Below, in pieces: positions 36,901 through 49,000 of a stretch of 64,000 nt of DNA (the first letter of the stretch is position 1; each line of letters begins with the position of its first letter). Both the position numbers and the translations under genes were made by a program. The DNA comes from Varroa destructor (lineage: Eukaryota > Arthropoda > Arachnida > Mesostigmata > Varroidae): NCBI RefSeq assembly GCF_002443255.2, contig NW_019211457.1, positions 46,281,690 to 46,345,689 on the forward strand. Reading direction: 5' to 3'. The notes under the pieces are model-generated. The model was not told where the DNA came from and did not search any database. It was given only the letters and a program-made list of their open reading frames with translations.

Positions 36901-39900
36901 GTCGTTTTTTTTTTGACCTTTAACTTATACCATATAAGTTTATAAGTTTTAACTTATACCAATCTACATGATAAATACCTTGTATGTTATATTCTCGTAG
37001 TCTATATGGCCTTCTATATTTGAATAGAAGCTTAGGCCACAAAAAAATCTCAAAAATACACTATATTGCTATACATGTATGCACTTTCGGTTAGAACAAA
37101 TACCGTATAGGCTCGTTATGTTGTTTTGTGTGACATGACTTTCCGTCTCATAGTTCGCAAATCAAATAAATAGACGTATCCTATTTGTATCGTGCGTAAC
37201 TAACGTGTTCTGTCTGGAATGGTGTCTTTCTAGTCTTCATCGCTCTTCATCCATTATTATTCAGTAGCTATTTCGGGAAATAATTGCATTCTGTTGTTTC
37301 TAATAGCTCAACTGTTTCGTAGATCCTTTAAAAATTCTTCAAAGTGGTGGCTCGTTCTCGTATAGTTAACGACTGCAGTGAACGTGCCAGCGAGCACTGT
37401 ATAGGATTCATTGCAGAGATCAGTATAGAAGGTGCATTGCCAATTCTTACGTAATGGTGTTCTTGTGATGGTGTGCTTGCTTCCAAGCGACTCTGCTGTC
37501 AAACCTACCCAAGAAACGTCAGGGGACGTTGTCACCTATGGAATATGTTCGCGCATACCCCTACTAAGGACGCGTTGCCTTGCTACACTAACGGGGTGTC
37601 AGCGTAAAAAGGCTACGTACTCTTAACCAGCAATGGCTCGACGCACGGTGCATTCAGTTTGTGGTAGGAAATCCTCTGAAGTTTTTCCCGGAATTTCGAT
37701 TTGACTTCACGGCCGCGCGCTGAAAAGCGCCAGTATCATCGATGCAAAATGCTGTCGGAGTCTTGCAGTTACCGAAATGGAAAAGCGACAATGCGTTTAG
37801 TTTCCCAGAAGTCCAGCCGTTAGCATAGCTTAACCCCTGAGTCGTTCCTGGACTCCCTCTTTTCATCCATCTACATGAGCTCTTCCTCCATCGATTACTC
37901 ACTTCGGCTTTATACTTTTCTGCCTATGTCAAAGACATAGGAGACAGAATAGGAGCGAGCTTCTGCTGGTGTTGCAGCATCTACTGCTACAATCGCCAGC
38001 CCCAACCAGCTTCAACAATGACAGCCTTATCTTGATACAACGGTTAGTCCGGGTCAGTTGACTTATGACAAGTCCTCGTCGTTGTTTTCGTCGGCCAACG
38101 TTTGTAGCAAAGGGTACGAACAGGGAATTTATTGTGTCGCCGGTCACTCGTTGTAGCAGCTACAGGCTTGACGTCTTCGTGATACTTCTGCTAGTCGCGG
38201 ACAAGGTAACTAGAATACGAGCGGTAGGGACGTGTTTCGTAGGCGTCGTGACAAAAATGGCTAACCCTCGTCGAGGCCAAGGACGTTCTGATTCGCCTTT
38301 TTCATTACTGGGCTATAGCGTGAACACAAGCTTAACAACCGACGAGAAGAATCACAGCAGTGTTTGTGTAGCACAGACGCCGTGCAATAACAACGAGAAG
38401 ATGAATACGCGGAGCCGTTGACTGGACGCAGTTTCAGCCAGCGGGTACACCGCACGTATCAGCTTAATAACAAAAAAAAAAAAGATTACAGCCCCTAATG
38501 GATTTCCATCCACTCCAGATTTAGGCAAATTGGAATTGTTGCTGTCGTGCCAATAATAAAGACGTGAAAGAAAAAGAATTATTGTGAACTGCTTGAGTGA
38601 TCCCTGTAAAGGCAAAGGTAAGCAATGCAAGGCTGACTGCAAAAAGGCAGAACCCAGAAATTCTTTTTGGGCTATCGAGACTAGGGAGCTAGTTAAGCTA
38701 GAGGGAGACATCAAGAAACTGCTCTTTAAAAGGGTCTGTATTGATAAAGCTTTTATTGACAATCGTAATTTCTGGGTAGCTCACAATTAATTCCTGTGTT
38801 TATTGTGACACATGACCAGAGTAAACCAATTCTGTGCATAACGATTGTATTAGTACCAAACTGACACTTCAGGAAGATAGGATAACTCTCTTAATTACCG
38901 CACATGCATGTGCATACATGGTCGCCCTAAACCAGTGGCCGTTTTCTGTGTCCTAAGACCGTTACGTGCGATGAGCCAATTGATTATATCGAATAGGGCT
39001 AATGACATTGACCTGGAGATGCTTATTAAGACGGACCCTCATGTGACGTATATGACCATTTGTAAGGCAGGCTTCTTAAGGTCGACAGCAATTTCTGTCC
39101 AGGATTAGATGAGCCATGGATTTATCTGTGAAGCAAATTATGTGCCTAAAATTTAAGTTTACAATTTTTGTGACAACACGAAGAGGCTGGCGACATCGAC
39201 ACTACATAACACCATGAAGTGACACACAGTAAAAACCTTCGAAAAGTGAAGCTAGCGTAACAGAAAACTGTCAAAATGTGGACTCCTCATAAAATAATGT
39301 AGCAGTGAAGTTTGCCATGACTCTTAGAGCGCCCTGTGTTCTATTCTAACACGTGGTTAGAACAAGAGGTTCTACTCAAATATATTTTGTATCATTAGCA
39401 AAGCAACACGTCTAGCTATCTTTGTCTTACAAGTTACTTACTAAGCCTTAATACTCATTACAATACAACGAGTAAGTAATTAACTAACTTCGAAATAGAT
39501 TATTAAGCAAATTAATATAGTTGTAATCGACTCACCAAGAATATAAACAGTCTCTTCTCTCTTCTACGTTACAGTCAAGGTAACTAACTTACCGCCAACG
39601 CTTAAGTTAAATATATAGCGTATCGGGTACATAGAACCTTGCTACGTAGCCACGTAGCAGAAGCAGGAGGACTAACTACACACGTCTATTGGTAAAAATC
39701 ACGTGCAGTGTGAGTTGGCGTCCCGTAAGCCTCAATAATCCTGTGACTGAAAAGGGAGTCGCCGAAAAAGTTAAAGCAGGGTTAAAGTACACGATTTAAA
39801 ATGGCGAAATGCGGTGCGTTCTAACGTCGGCTTTTGTCAGTGCCGTATATAGGTCGATTGGCATTGCTAGTGAGTCAGAGTCAGCTGCTATATATCTGTA

Positions 39901-40377
39901 GTCTCTAAATATTAGTATATGGATGATATTTGCCCAAAAGCAGGCACACCGACACGTCATCTATTGTTCCTCAGGCAATTCAGAAATCACTTCTGAACGC
40001 ACTACTGATGTTATGTGGTGATGCCGCCCAAGGGGTCATCAGATACGAAGGGCACCCGGACGATTCTATGAGGACCAGGAGTGTAATTCATTTTTGTATT
40101 TAATCAGTCAGTAGGGTTTTTTAAGCTCATGTCGTCCAGATAACCTTCGGCTTTGTACGATCTTTCTCACATATTAATGCGTTCTTATATTAAATGTCGG
40201 AAACTTTAGGACCAATGAATATGGCTAAGCAGTTGCAAAAGGAACCCTATCTATTGTACCTTGACACTTCAGCACTATGATAATGGCCATCAAATTTACA
40301 AACAATTGCGAAATATTTCAGCTTATTATAGTTATTAACATTGCATTATCTACATTTCCTGAGCTTCTGTCTGTCTG
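33928..40377. other. unassigned non-coding DNA
   Basis: No gene is supported. Near 36723-36760 a TTTACATTATG unit is repeated. At 36920-36961 a 13-base unit TTAACTTATACCA is repeated 29 bases apart with complementary ATAAGTT words between the copies. A T9 run lies near 36906 and an A12 run at 38472-38483. The 37.3-38.8 kb part is somewhat richer in G+C and has open frames on both strands (37654-37902, 38065-38421, 38352-38762 and 38584-38790); none is recognised. The frame at 38584-38790 encodes a Lys/Cys-rich product and contains an in-frame GGTAAGC donor-like word. Confidence 0.4.
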
Positions 40378-40395
40378 TTTTTTTTTTTTTTTTTT
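40378..40395. repeat. poly(T) tract, T18
   Basis: Eighteen T residues follow CTGTCTGTCTG. On the minus strand this is an A18 tract and lies about 100 bases beyond the stop of the minus-strand open frame at 40499-40753, so it could be the tail of a retroposed copy. No AATAAA lies just upstream on that strand. Confidence 0.92.
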
Positions 40396-40498
40396 AGCTA
40401 AAATAGAAATAACATCGATTTAAGTGATTCTACCCATTTCATTATGAACACTTCGCTGGCCGACTCCCAAGCGGAAACTGGTGGTCATAACAAAATCC

Positions 40499-40753
40499 TT
40501 ACATCGTTGGATTTGAGGGTTTAGTTAAGACAGCAAAATGGAGAAACCAAACGATTGATAAAAATCGGTTATGTTGTTGACGATCAATAATGATCAAAGT
40601 AAAGAAATGCAAAAAAATACCTGTTAGTTCTTTCATCACAACACGATGTCCAACACGAACAGTCCTTTGAAAAGGAGAACGGTTGACAGTTGATGATTGA
40701 ACGAGAAATCTATAGCGTTTATCAGCTAAATTGGCAATCGAACGATTCTGCAT
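40499..40753 (-). CDS. unrecognised open frame or candidate exon
   Basis: An 84-codon minus-strand frame begins at a true ATG (40753-40751). Its first 45 codons look more protein-like than the rest and end at CTAACAG|GTATTT (about 40619), a good match to a 5' splice donor. After this the translation turns hydrophobic and low in complexity, as an intron read-through would. I do not recognise the product. Context is unusual: A17 lies about 100 bases upstream and T18 about 100 bases downstream. Either a first coding exon or a retroposed fragment is possible, and chance is not excluded. Confidence 0.2.
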   Translation of the reverse strand: MQNRSIANLADKRYRFLVQSSTVNRSPFQRTVRVGHRVVMKELTGIFLHFFTLIIIDRQQHNRFLSIVWFLHFAVLTKPSNPTM

Positions 40754-40857
40754 TGTAACCCCGAACCTATTTTACTATACCGGTAACAAACAGTTCAGGA
40801 ACGGTAATCCTCATTGAATTCCTTATTCGAAAGATAACGCTCTCAGTTTCTCATAAT

Positions 40858-40874
40858 AAAAAAAAAAAAAAAAA
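40858..40874. repeat. poly(A) tract, A17
   Basis: Seventeen A residues, preceded by ATAAT. Together with T18 at 40378-40395 it brackets about 460 bases in opposite polarity. Confidence 0.92.
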
Positions 40875-41868
40875 GCATAAATAAATTTTTCAAGCAATAT
40901 CATACACATGCAAACATGTGTCAAACACTGAGCGCCACCTGTTGTATAATATATGAATGTAGCCTGGCAGTTCAGTTATTTATACTATTGTTGTTGCTAT
41001 CTTTATGCTGTTGTTACGAAGCATCGAAGTATTGGCTCTTACACCTTTGCCTACTTGTCAATAAACGACACACTTTACGGATAATATGGTCAATTCCCTC
41101 GCCGTACTACCAGTCATAGCTAAAAGCTGCAGTAGAAATTTTGGAACTTATCTCTAGAAGTTTAAAATAGTTGGGCCATCTCTGCGCTACCGGACTTTTT
41201 GGCTCTTCTATTTATATAGTTCTCACTGCTCTAGGCAGTTGTCAGCAGCTACCACTATCGTCGTCCACCTTTGTCCCAAACCGTTGGACCTACTCGGTTC
41301 GTCAACATTCGGAATAGTCGGAAAATAGGCCGAACTAATCCAGGAAGACAGAACAAGTGGGCACACAGACAGACATTCCCAAAGAACGGATTCCGGCACG
41401 CACCTTCTCCTCTCTGAATACGTTATCTTCTCGACAGATTCAGATGGCGCTTGTGATCTGAGGAAGTCATATCTGACAAATAATATGCCTACAAGTATTT
41501 CCGCTTATAATTTATAGTTTTTTTTCTTTGAAAGTACAGCATCATTTGTCTTCCGTTTTGTAGTGGCTAAAAGACTAGTCTATGTTCTTCTACGCATCTG
41601 AGAGATACTAGCGAGTTGGCCTTGTTCCTATATAAAAAAAAGCTGTAATTTCTAATAAAGCACACCAAATGTCAATATTAAAGGATGCTCTTATTTAAAT
41701 TTGTCGAAAAATGCTAGTACGTGTGTGTGTTAGGACGCATATAGAAAAGTTCCAGATGAACCCTATGCACAGATGCACGTGACTAAAATCAATGAAAACG
41801 TGCCCCTTTGTTCTGAGCCAAGCATAATACAATACTAATATACCAATGCCTTGTCTATTACAGAGGAA

Positions 41869-41906
<38 letters not shown>

Positions 41907-44821
41907 CGAATAACTTGCTGGTTTCTATCGTTTCCCATTTCTTTTTTACAGGAATCAAAGCACGCCGCATAGTTAACGCCAATGCCTTTATGGTTATTGA
42001 CAGCGTCTGCGATTGTTATCTGGAACCTGCCTGCTGATGATAGTTGAACCTTAGGCGCGTGTAAGACTTGCAGAATTCTCCTTAAAGACTTACTTAAATA
42101 GCCTAAAGAAGAACGTTCTTCGACCAGATTAGAAAACCATCGAGCATACTAGATACTTGAAGACCCTTGTGTGAATAATGAGAGTTAAATAACTTCGAAG
42201 TTTTAGTATAACTTAATAATAATGCCACACGGATCTAACTGTATCATCAGTAGTTGCGTTGGCACCGACTACTTCGTAATATTGCCGGGAGCGCTATATT
42301 TGTAGAAAGGTATCCATTGCAACTCAAAGCCAGAAGATAACATTGCAGTCATAACAACTTCAAGACTCAAGCAAATACACTCATCGTACGCAGATGCATG
42401 ATGTATGATTGTTAAATAATAGGCAAGGATATAATTTAGGTGTGTCTTGTCTACAGTAATTACGGAACAGAAAAAGCAATTATAGAAAAACTAAAATTAT
42501 TAGAAGTACGCCCTAAGAGAAACAACTTAAGTACTGATAGATGATAAGACCTAACAAGAGATTACCATATACTTCTACAATATGAATAATGTAAATTTGT
42601 GGTCCGGATCTTTATCAAGTTCGCAGAGTAAATAAGTTGGACATCCGGTTAATGATCTATTTCTTTAACCTTATTCATTGCTTTTTATGTTATCTTAAAT
42701 TGCATCGACAGCGCTCTTGTGTACGCGTATACATATATATGTATATACTTATACCGACAGTCAGCAAACCGGCATTATTATACCAATTATTTGCTCAGTT
42801 CCTAATACTTCAAGAACAAAACTCTATATCTGGAGAAGATAACGATCGCAGCTTCTTGTTCCTAAACACATCGCTATGCTCAGTCAACCTCTGCGTTTTG
42901 AACGGTACCGCCATTAAGCATTTTGCCTGACGGACGGTTGGCTTGCTCCCTCGGCCATTACGAAACGAACCGTGTGTCGATACTTGTGTTTGAACCCAGA
43001 CGACAGCCTGTCTCTAAGCTTAGCAGGCAAATACCTTTTCACTAACGTTTAGACCACGGGGACATTATACGCAACGTAAAGCTAAACTGAGCACATAGAA
43101 ACACTAGGGCCGTCAAAAGTGCACCCTTTCGACTAGTTGTCCGGCCACTAGCCTATCAGGTTCACTTCATTCAGGCCTTCAGGCGCATTAGCTGATTTTC
43201 GTCCATATTTCACTGGCAAACTTTTTGTTCATACCATAATGAGTTTTTGGATTTTTCTTGAAATAACTTTTTCCTACTGCCAAGAGCATGAATGAGAACT
43301 ATTCTTCTACATATACTGCATCCCTTTTATATAGCTTCATTGATTAAATTAAATTAATCCTCGAATAATTATGAATATGTCAAACAAAGCCCTCTAAGGG
43401 ATTACCGCTACATCTTTCAACTCGCTTACTAAAAAATAAATCATTTTTTTAGCGAGAATAAATACCAAACATAAAATTTCGTCTAACCAATATTCTGCAT
43501 GCTGTTGTCATAACTTCAAAGCCACGAAAATTCTCATTTACTATTTTTTGCATTGATACTTATTGCTTCGTGATTTCATGGACTTGCGTACCTTGATCAA
43601 CGATCATATTCAGAACATAATAACTTCGTCATCCTCAAGTTCCTCATTGTATGGTAGACACTAGAATGCATACACGCTTATTCCTTAGGTCGACTTTCCC
43701 TAAATAGGCATCGAACTTTCCAATAACTTAGCTTCCGCTGCGCGAAATTCAAAGACGTCGCCTAATAGCGTCCACTGTATTACTCGTAATCGGCCCTAAA
43801 CTTTCCGACAATAAATGTCTAAGAACCATAGCGCTCAGAGGTTATTATCCTAATTGAAGATACCGTTTCCAGTGCATTAGGAATTATGCGACAGGCCACT
43901 GCCAGTCTAACTTACGTCTGAGCTTATGTGAAGCTCAGCAAAAAAACACGACCGTACCTGATGCTAGCAGTTTCACAAAACAGACACTCTGTACCCAATT
44001 ATACAGGGCAATTGAAAATGCACCACACGATTGTAAACAAGACGAATATTATTTTTTAGTCCTTATAATGCTTTTATGAATCACTTAGGTGGACAACATC
44101 TCGTTTTAACCTTAAGTGATAACTAATTTCGGTCGAACGTAATTGTTTATCTGTTTCAAGTAAAAAAATCCAATGTGTAGAAAGTGCGAATTGTAACTTC
44201 ATGGGAAAAAGCAACTCAATTCATCTCGACACTGTTGATATCCTTCGCATCTGAGGATTTTCTCGCAGCTATCTTAGCAATTCAGGTTAAGTTATGTGTT
44301 TTGGAAGTTGAGTCTCACACAGTTGAAACTGTTCACTGGAGTTTTCGATGTTTACTTGTAAAACATAGAATCGTCCAGTTATGTTTGTGGGGCACATGGG
44401 GCACAAACGCTCCGCTTAAACTAGAAAATAGATTCGAATCAGATACGTACGCAATAATCGTACGGTTTCTTCACATCGTGAGCATTACGGAACAAGGCTC
44501 TACCAATATGATTCGGCAAGAAATTTCAAGAAAATCGAACCATGCATCTGTCGTTATATATAATGCAAGTGTCCTTATATACCATTGAAGGAGCCTATAA
44601 TGAGATAAGTACATATACATATATAAATATATAGGAGACTATTTGAAGTAGTCGTTTAAACTAGAATTCAGTTGACATTGCTTATAAAAAAAGGGACACT
44701 ATTTCAACACGGTGCGCTCACTTCACGACATTTTTTATAAGTAGGTTTACTAACCGTCAGAGAACGTGTGTATGAGCTAGTCATCTCTTTCTGGCTTATT
44801 TGGCCGGTCGGATACTCTATA
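40875..44821. other. unassigned non-coding DNA with (AT)12 array
   Basis: At 41868-41901 there is a TA-rich array whose pure part is (AT)12 (41877-41900), with one TT interruption before it. Open frames at 40916-41119, 42637-42930 and 44184-44588 (134 codons) are unrecognised and of chance length. Nothing else was identified. Confidence 0.45.
41868..41901. repeat. (AT)n microsatellite
   Basis: Twelve perfect AT units (41877-41900) with an interrupted extension to the left. Confidence 0.95.
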
Positions 44822-44823
44822 TA

Positions 44824-44858
44824 TTGACTAGTCGCAAAAGTGTTGGCCGTTTTTCTGC
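44824..44858 (+). repeat. mariner 5' terminal inverted repeat
   Basis: It begins TTGACTAGTCGCAAAAG and continues GTTGGCCGTTTTT. Its reverse complement aligns with 45972-46008. The shared core is AAAACGG(C/T)CAA and TAGTC at the outer end. The form (T-T-x4-GTCGCAAAAGT...GCGGTTTTT) is typical of mariner ends. Confidence 0.85.
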
Positions 44859-44953
44859 TTAGGCCTCTTTAAGGGCACATATGTCAGACAATGTGAATTG
44901 CTGCCATATTTACAAGCTAACATCTGGCATTACTATATAGATAATAGAGCACT

Positions 44954-45912
44954 TTGAAGTTTTGGCGAAAACTTACTATTCTTTATAATTTTATTACTAT
45001 AACAAGACAAATGACTGGCCAGGCTAATAAAAAAAAAATATGCGTTGTTTATAATCAAGATACGCTACTGAAAGGAAGAGCCCAAGGATGGTTCTGTGTC
45101 TTTCGTTTTGGACACTTCGTCGTGGAAAATGTACCTCGTAGTAATCGACTAATTGATGATATGATCGTGAAAGTTGGTCAAGACCAACATGTGAGTAGCC
45201 GTAATATCGGTAACCGTCTCCACGGATCAGTTCTGAATGATTTGGAGAAAATCGGTCATAAAAATAGCACGATGTTTGGCTGTTACGTAAGCCGACGCAG
45301 AGGAGTTACTCTACCGTATTTCCGTCTGCTAAACTCTCCAGAAATGTAACGAAATTAAGCGGTCATTTTTAAACGGTCGATTAGAAGCGATGAAAAATGG
45401 ATCACATCTGAAAGTAACGTGCAAATAAAAAAAAAAAAAAAAAACTCTCTGTAGCAAAATTTACGCTGACAGCAAAGAAGGTGATCGTGTGTGTCTGCTG
45501 CAACCGGAGGGAAATTGCTACGCCTTGGTCGAACGATTGATTCAAAGCTTTACTTCAACAGGTAACAAGATTATAAGCAGCCATTAAAAAAAAAAAACCT
45601 AGCGGAAATAGCGAACAACAAATGCGTCGTCCTCTGCCATGGTAATGCCAACCTATACCTTTAGCTACCTGGAAGGAAGGATTAGGAAAATTTGGATGGG
45701 AAATTTTAATGCATTTGCCATGAAGCGCAGCAACAGACTATCATCCATTTCGATCTGGGCAGGATTTTCTCGGTGGTGTTAATTTAGATTGAGTGGAGGG
45801 ATGCAAAAATTATTTTCCATAATTTCTCGCTCGGAAATGACGAAGTTCTATAGTGGTGAAATTACAGTGTTACCAGAGAAGGTGATATAAGGTCTTCGAT
45901 TAATATGGCGCT
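44954..45912 (+). pseudogene. mariner transposase pseudogene
   Basis: A mariner transposase excises and inserts the element by cut-and-paste at TA. The 5' part is open from about 44954 to a stop at 45347, and carries ILYNF (start of the first helix-turn-helix), ANKKICVVYNQDTL, GWFCVFRFGHF, VPRSNR (the W-F-x-x-F-x-x-G-x-F...PRS-R block between the two DNA-binding motifs) and LEKIGH. After two in-frame stops, SDEKW (45386-45400) supplies the first catalytic Asp in the same frame. Later, shifted frames give LTAKKVIVCV (about 45460), HGNA (45638-45649) where HDNA is expected, so the second Asp is Gly, then FGWEILMHLP, and TDYHPF with the third Asp (45736-45738) and QDFLGG. The tail has VEGCKNYF and LPEK. 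No functional enzyme is possible. Confidence 0.92.
45427..45444 (+). repeat. poly(A) tract, A18, inside the mariner pseudogene
   Basis: Eighteen A residues lie just after the first catalytic motif, where the protein reads VQIKKKK. A second A run of about 11 lies near 45587, at AAIKKKKP. Slippage growth of Lys codon runs after loss of function is the simple explanation. Confidence 0.92.
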
Positions 45913-45971
45913 TGTGTAATTTAGTAATACAATATTATAAAATAGAGAAAAAAAAATTGGCTGAATGTGCG

Positions 45972-46008
45972 TCTAAAACGGTCAATAATTTTTATTTCGA
46001 AATTAGTC
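45972..46008 (-). repeat. mariner 3' terminal inverted repeat
   Basis: It contains TAAAACGGTCAATA and ends ATTAGTC, followed by TA. It pairs with the 5' repeat at 44824-44858 with several substitutions and a few inserted bases in the middle, as expected for an old copy. Confidence 0.8.
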
Positions 46009-46010
46009 TA

Positions 46011-49000
46011 TGTTTTAAGTACGTCTTTATTAAAGCTTCAATTACTATCTTAAGTGTCGTCCAATTTGTTTTTATCTCATTTCTGTTTTAATTTATTTTA
46101 AATATTTTTGCTTTATAACGTTGTATCGTCACTTCCGCTATCGCATTGGACAATATTTCAATTAACTTATCTTAATTATAATAATCTGAATAAAAAGTGT
46201 CTTCATTAAAAAGAACAAGCAACTATTTTATATCCTATACCTAATCCAGTCAGTTTATTGGAAACAAATTAAAGTTGCGAAAAACGGAAAGTAAAAACGA
46301 AATTGTTTTTAATTAGTCACTAGGAGGGAGACAGGATTCAAAGAGTCCCAGATTTCCTGTGTACGCTAGCTGACGTGATTACAGGGATAAAACTTCGAGA
46401 TCAGCCAGAGAAATAAGAGGACGTTAGATTTCGTACGGTCCAGTATAGTATGATAGGTTTTCTTCCGTTACAGACGTAGAGAAATCAATGGAAACGCTAG
46501 GAGCAATTAAATTTTTACACGTCTTTTTTTTTACGCGTTCGTGTCGTAGCTTATTTTCTTTGTTCATTATCATACACCGCAGCCTTTCAGAGCTGTCGAT
46601 ACTCTATTGCTATCTTGCTTTGGAATCGATTCTTGCGCCACCTATCCGCTTCTGTCATTTTCGTTGAAACAGAAGCGTCAATCTCGACAAAAAAAATATA
46701 ACAATATATGATTTAAATTTATTATCAATAATTACTTCTTACCTACAGTCTACTTCGTTAATCCAATTAATGTTTTTACGATCAATGTTATTTTGCTTAC
46801 TTCGTTTAATAAGAGTACTTTATAGATGATGTCGAAACATTTGCTGTGTTCAGTTGTATTATATATTCCGTTGAGACTCTGAAGCAATGGTATTCCAAGA
46901 ATATAGTCTGTCTACACATATTAGGGTATTGACACCACAAGATGCTCAAGCAACTTGACTAGCTCGACACTTCACTGCTTCTATTTACGTTCAATTGCAG
47001 TACGTTTATTAAATAGACATCATGCTTTCCATTGCTTCGTGCAACGGCAAAACCTCGACGCTCGGAGACATAATCTGCTTTAGTTCTTCGTTTATTTATC
47101 TAGATGACAGAAGGATTGTCAGTAGCACACATAGAGCTTCTGTGTAGCTATATTTGTTTTGTATTTAGTTATTTATATACAGTACTCTACAGTTGTTTTT
47201 TTATAAGTTATAACTTGACAATCGTGTTAACTATAAGCCGGTCGAAACATAATCGATAGCGCGAGAGTATACTCGTCTTTACCACACAGTCATCTTTGTT
47301 CACCGTTTTCTACCACTCGAACGGGGTACAGCCGAAGCCCGATCCAACCCCGTTTCTATAGGAAACGCGCCAGGAAGATTAGTTTAGGGCCTCCTAAGGA
47401 AATACGGCCAGTACCGTCACAACCAAGACGGTTTCTCGTACAGCGCGCTTCCTCTCAACGTTCAATCTGCGCCTCCTCTAACCACCCGACTGCTCGATAT
47501 ATGCATGTATGTATTTCGCTCACAGGCGATAGGCGACTAACACTTTAGCACATTGCCACCAACAGTCACCACTGACTACATTATGGTAGTCTTGGGTCTT
47601 GTGCTAAAGACCCGCAGTAGTTGCTGACGCCAAAGACGAAAAGGAAGAGCACTACCAGACGAGGCTGCATGCCGAGCATCGTTGACCGACCGCGTGGATT
47701 GACAGAACCGAGATCGCATCTACTGCGCTGTTGAACCGCAGTTACCGCAACAGCGGGGGCCGAAAAACGTGAGGTACCTTGAGAAGGTCAGAAATAAACA
47801 GTGCACAGTTACGGTAGCGCTAATGTATATATATATATGTCTATACATATGTATATATAGGCGATTTTCTGCCTGAAGACTGGTGCTCACGTAGAAATGA
47901 TACATGATTATAAGCGAACCAGCAAAACTGGGAAATTCGAATATCTTTACGCCACCAATATAGGCTTGTGAGAAACACATATTAGAGCGTTGATCGAGCC
48001 AAGTAGCAAGCAACAGAAGGAAAATCGACTGACAAGTCGATCCAAGAACCCAGTAGACATATCTATCCCGCAAATCACTAGCAGCCTTGACTTTTGCCAA
48101 CCACGACAAGTCGACCAACTAAGCGAGCGAGATGCGAAGAGATTCGAACGGGACCGATTGCCAATCAACTACTCACGAAGGACGAAGAGAAAGAAGATTA
48201 AAAGCAGTCAGAACCAGTGAAGAGTGGAGAAGAACAAACGGCTAAACAGGCAAATTAAGGGTCAGACTTATGGTTAGCCATGAGAAGCCTGTTCCTGAGG
48301 GGCGCCTTAGTTGAACGGTGTTTCTCGCGGTATAAACAGCGCTCTAAGGCACCGTTCTGTGATGTGAGCATCCACTACACGCTACATGGATAATGAGGAG
48401 ATCATGACGGGTAATAATGCCAAAAGACCCTTAGCTCTATATTTGTGTTCTTCTTTTGGGCTGGCAGTGCTGTTGATTCGAACAGAAAGAGGGAGCGGCT
48501 CAGGCCTGGTGGAGTAAGAGGAAAGGCCCAAGGTGCTGACACAAAGTAAGTGCAAGCAAACAGGGTGTGAGAACGCTCGTGCTGGCTGCAGGGCAGTAAA
48601 TGAAGATTCCAATTATTGTGTAGATGTGACCGGGCCACGAAGGTAAAAAGGAAAATGCGCTCCACATCCCGTTAAGGATCCGGTCTGGGTCTGCTTCGGC
48701 TTGAGTGATATTTTACCTTATTGAAACAACGGTAAAGTTTGTCTTCCTGTTAGACAATTACCGGGTAGAAGTGATGTGTAATTTCTCAATCTCTGGCTGA
48801 TTAACGAAACTGACAATGGATGAATGTTTTGCAGGTGTTTAATTGCTAATCATACCCGTTAAATAGACTTATCATGGTCAAAGTTACCATTTAAGTTAAT
48901 GCGACCAGCATGCTCCCTTTTTCTCTGCGTGAGAAATAGTTATTTGGTTAAACCAGCTTATTTGGTAATTCGATTTTGTTAAAACTAGAGTCAATTACGT

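Larger units (their letters stand above)
44824..46010 (+). mobile_element. decayed full-length mariner transposon
   Basis: About 1.19 kb bounded by related terminal inverted repeats and flanked by TA dinucleotides (44822-44823 on the left and 46009-46010 on the right), the target site of the Tc1/mariner superfamily. Inside is one transposase-derived region on the plus strand that follows the mariner D,D34D protein from end to end. Stops, at least three frameshifts, internal A-tract expansion and a changed catalytic residue show it is dead. The length is slightly under the usual 1.3 kb, consistent with small deletions. The repeats and protein look closest to the mellifera/cecropia side of the mariner family, but the subfamily call is from memory and uncertain. 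Confidence 0.92.

Noticed and set aside
37923..37941. Perfect 8-base-pair hairpin with an AAA loop
   Set aside because: Several 8-base-pair stems with short loops are expected by chance in 64 kb of this composition; two more are at 39640-39659 and 51741-51761.
47720..48118. 132-codon minus-strand frame
   Set aside because: It runs through the low-complexity TATA/CATA stretch, which lacks stops in that frame; no motif was recognised.
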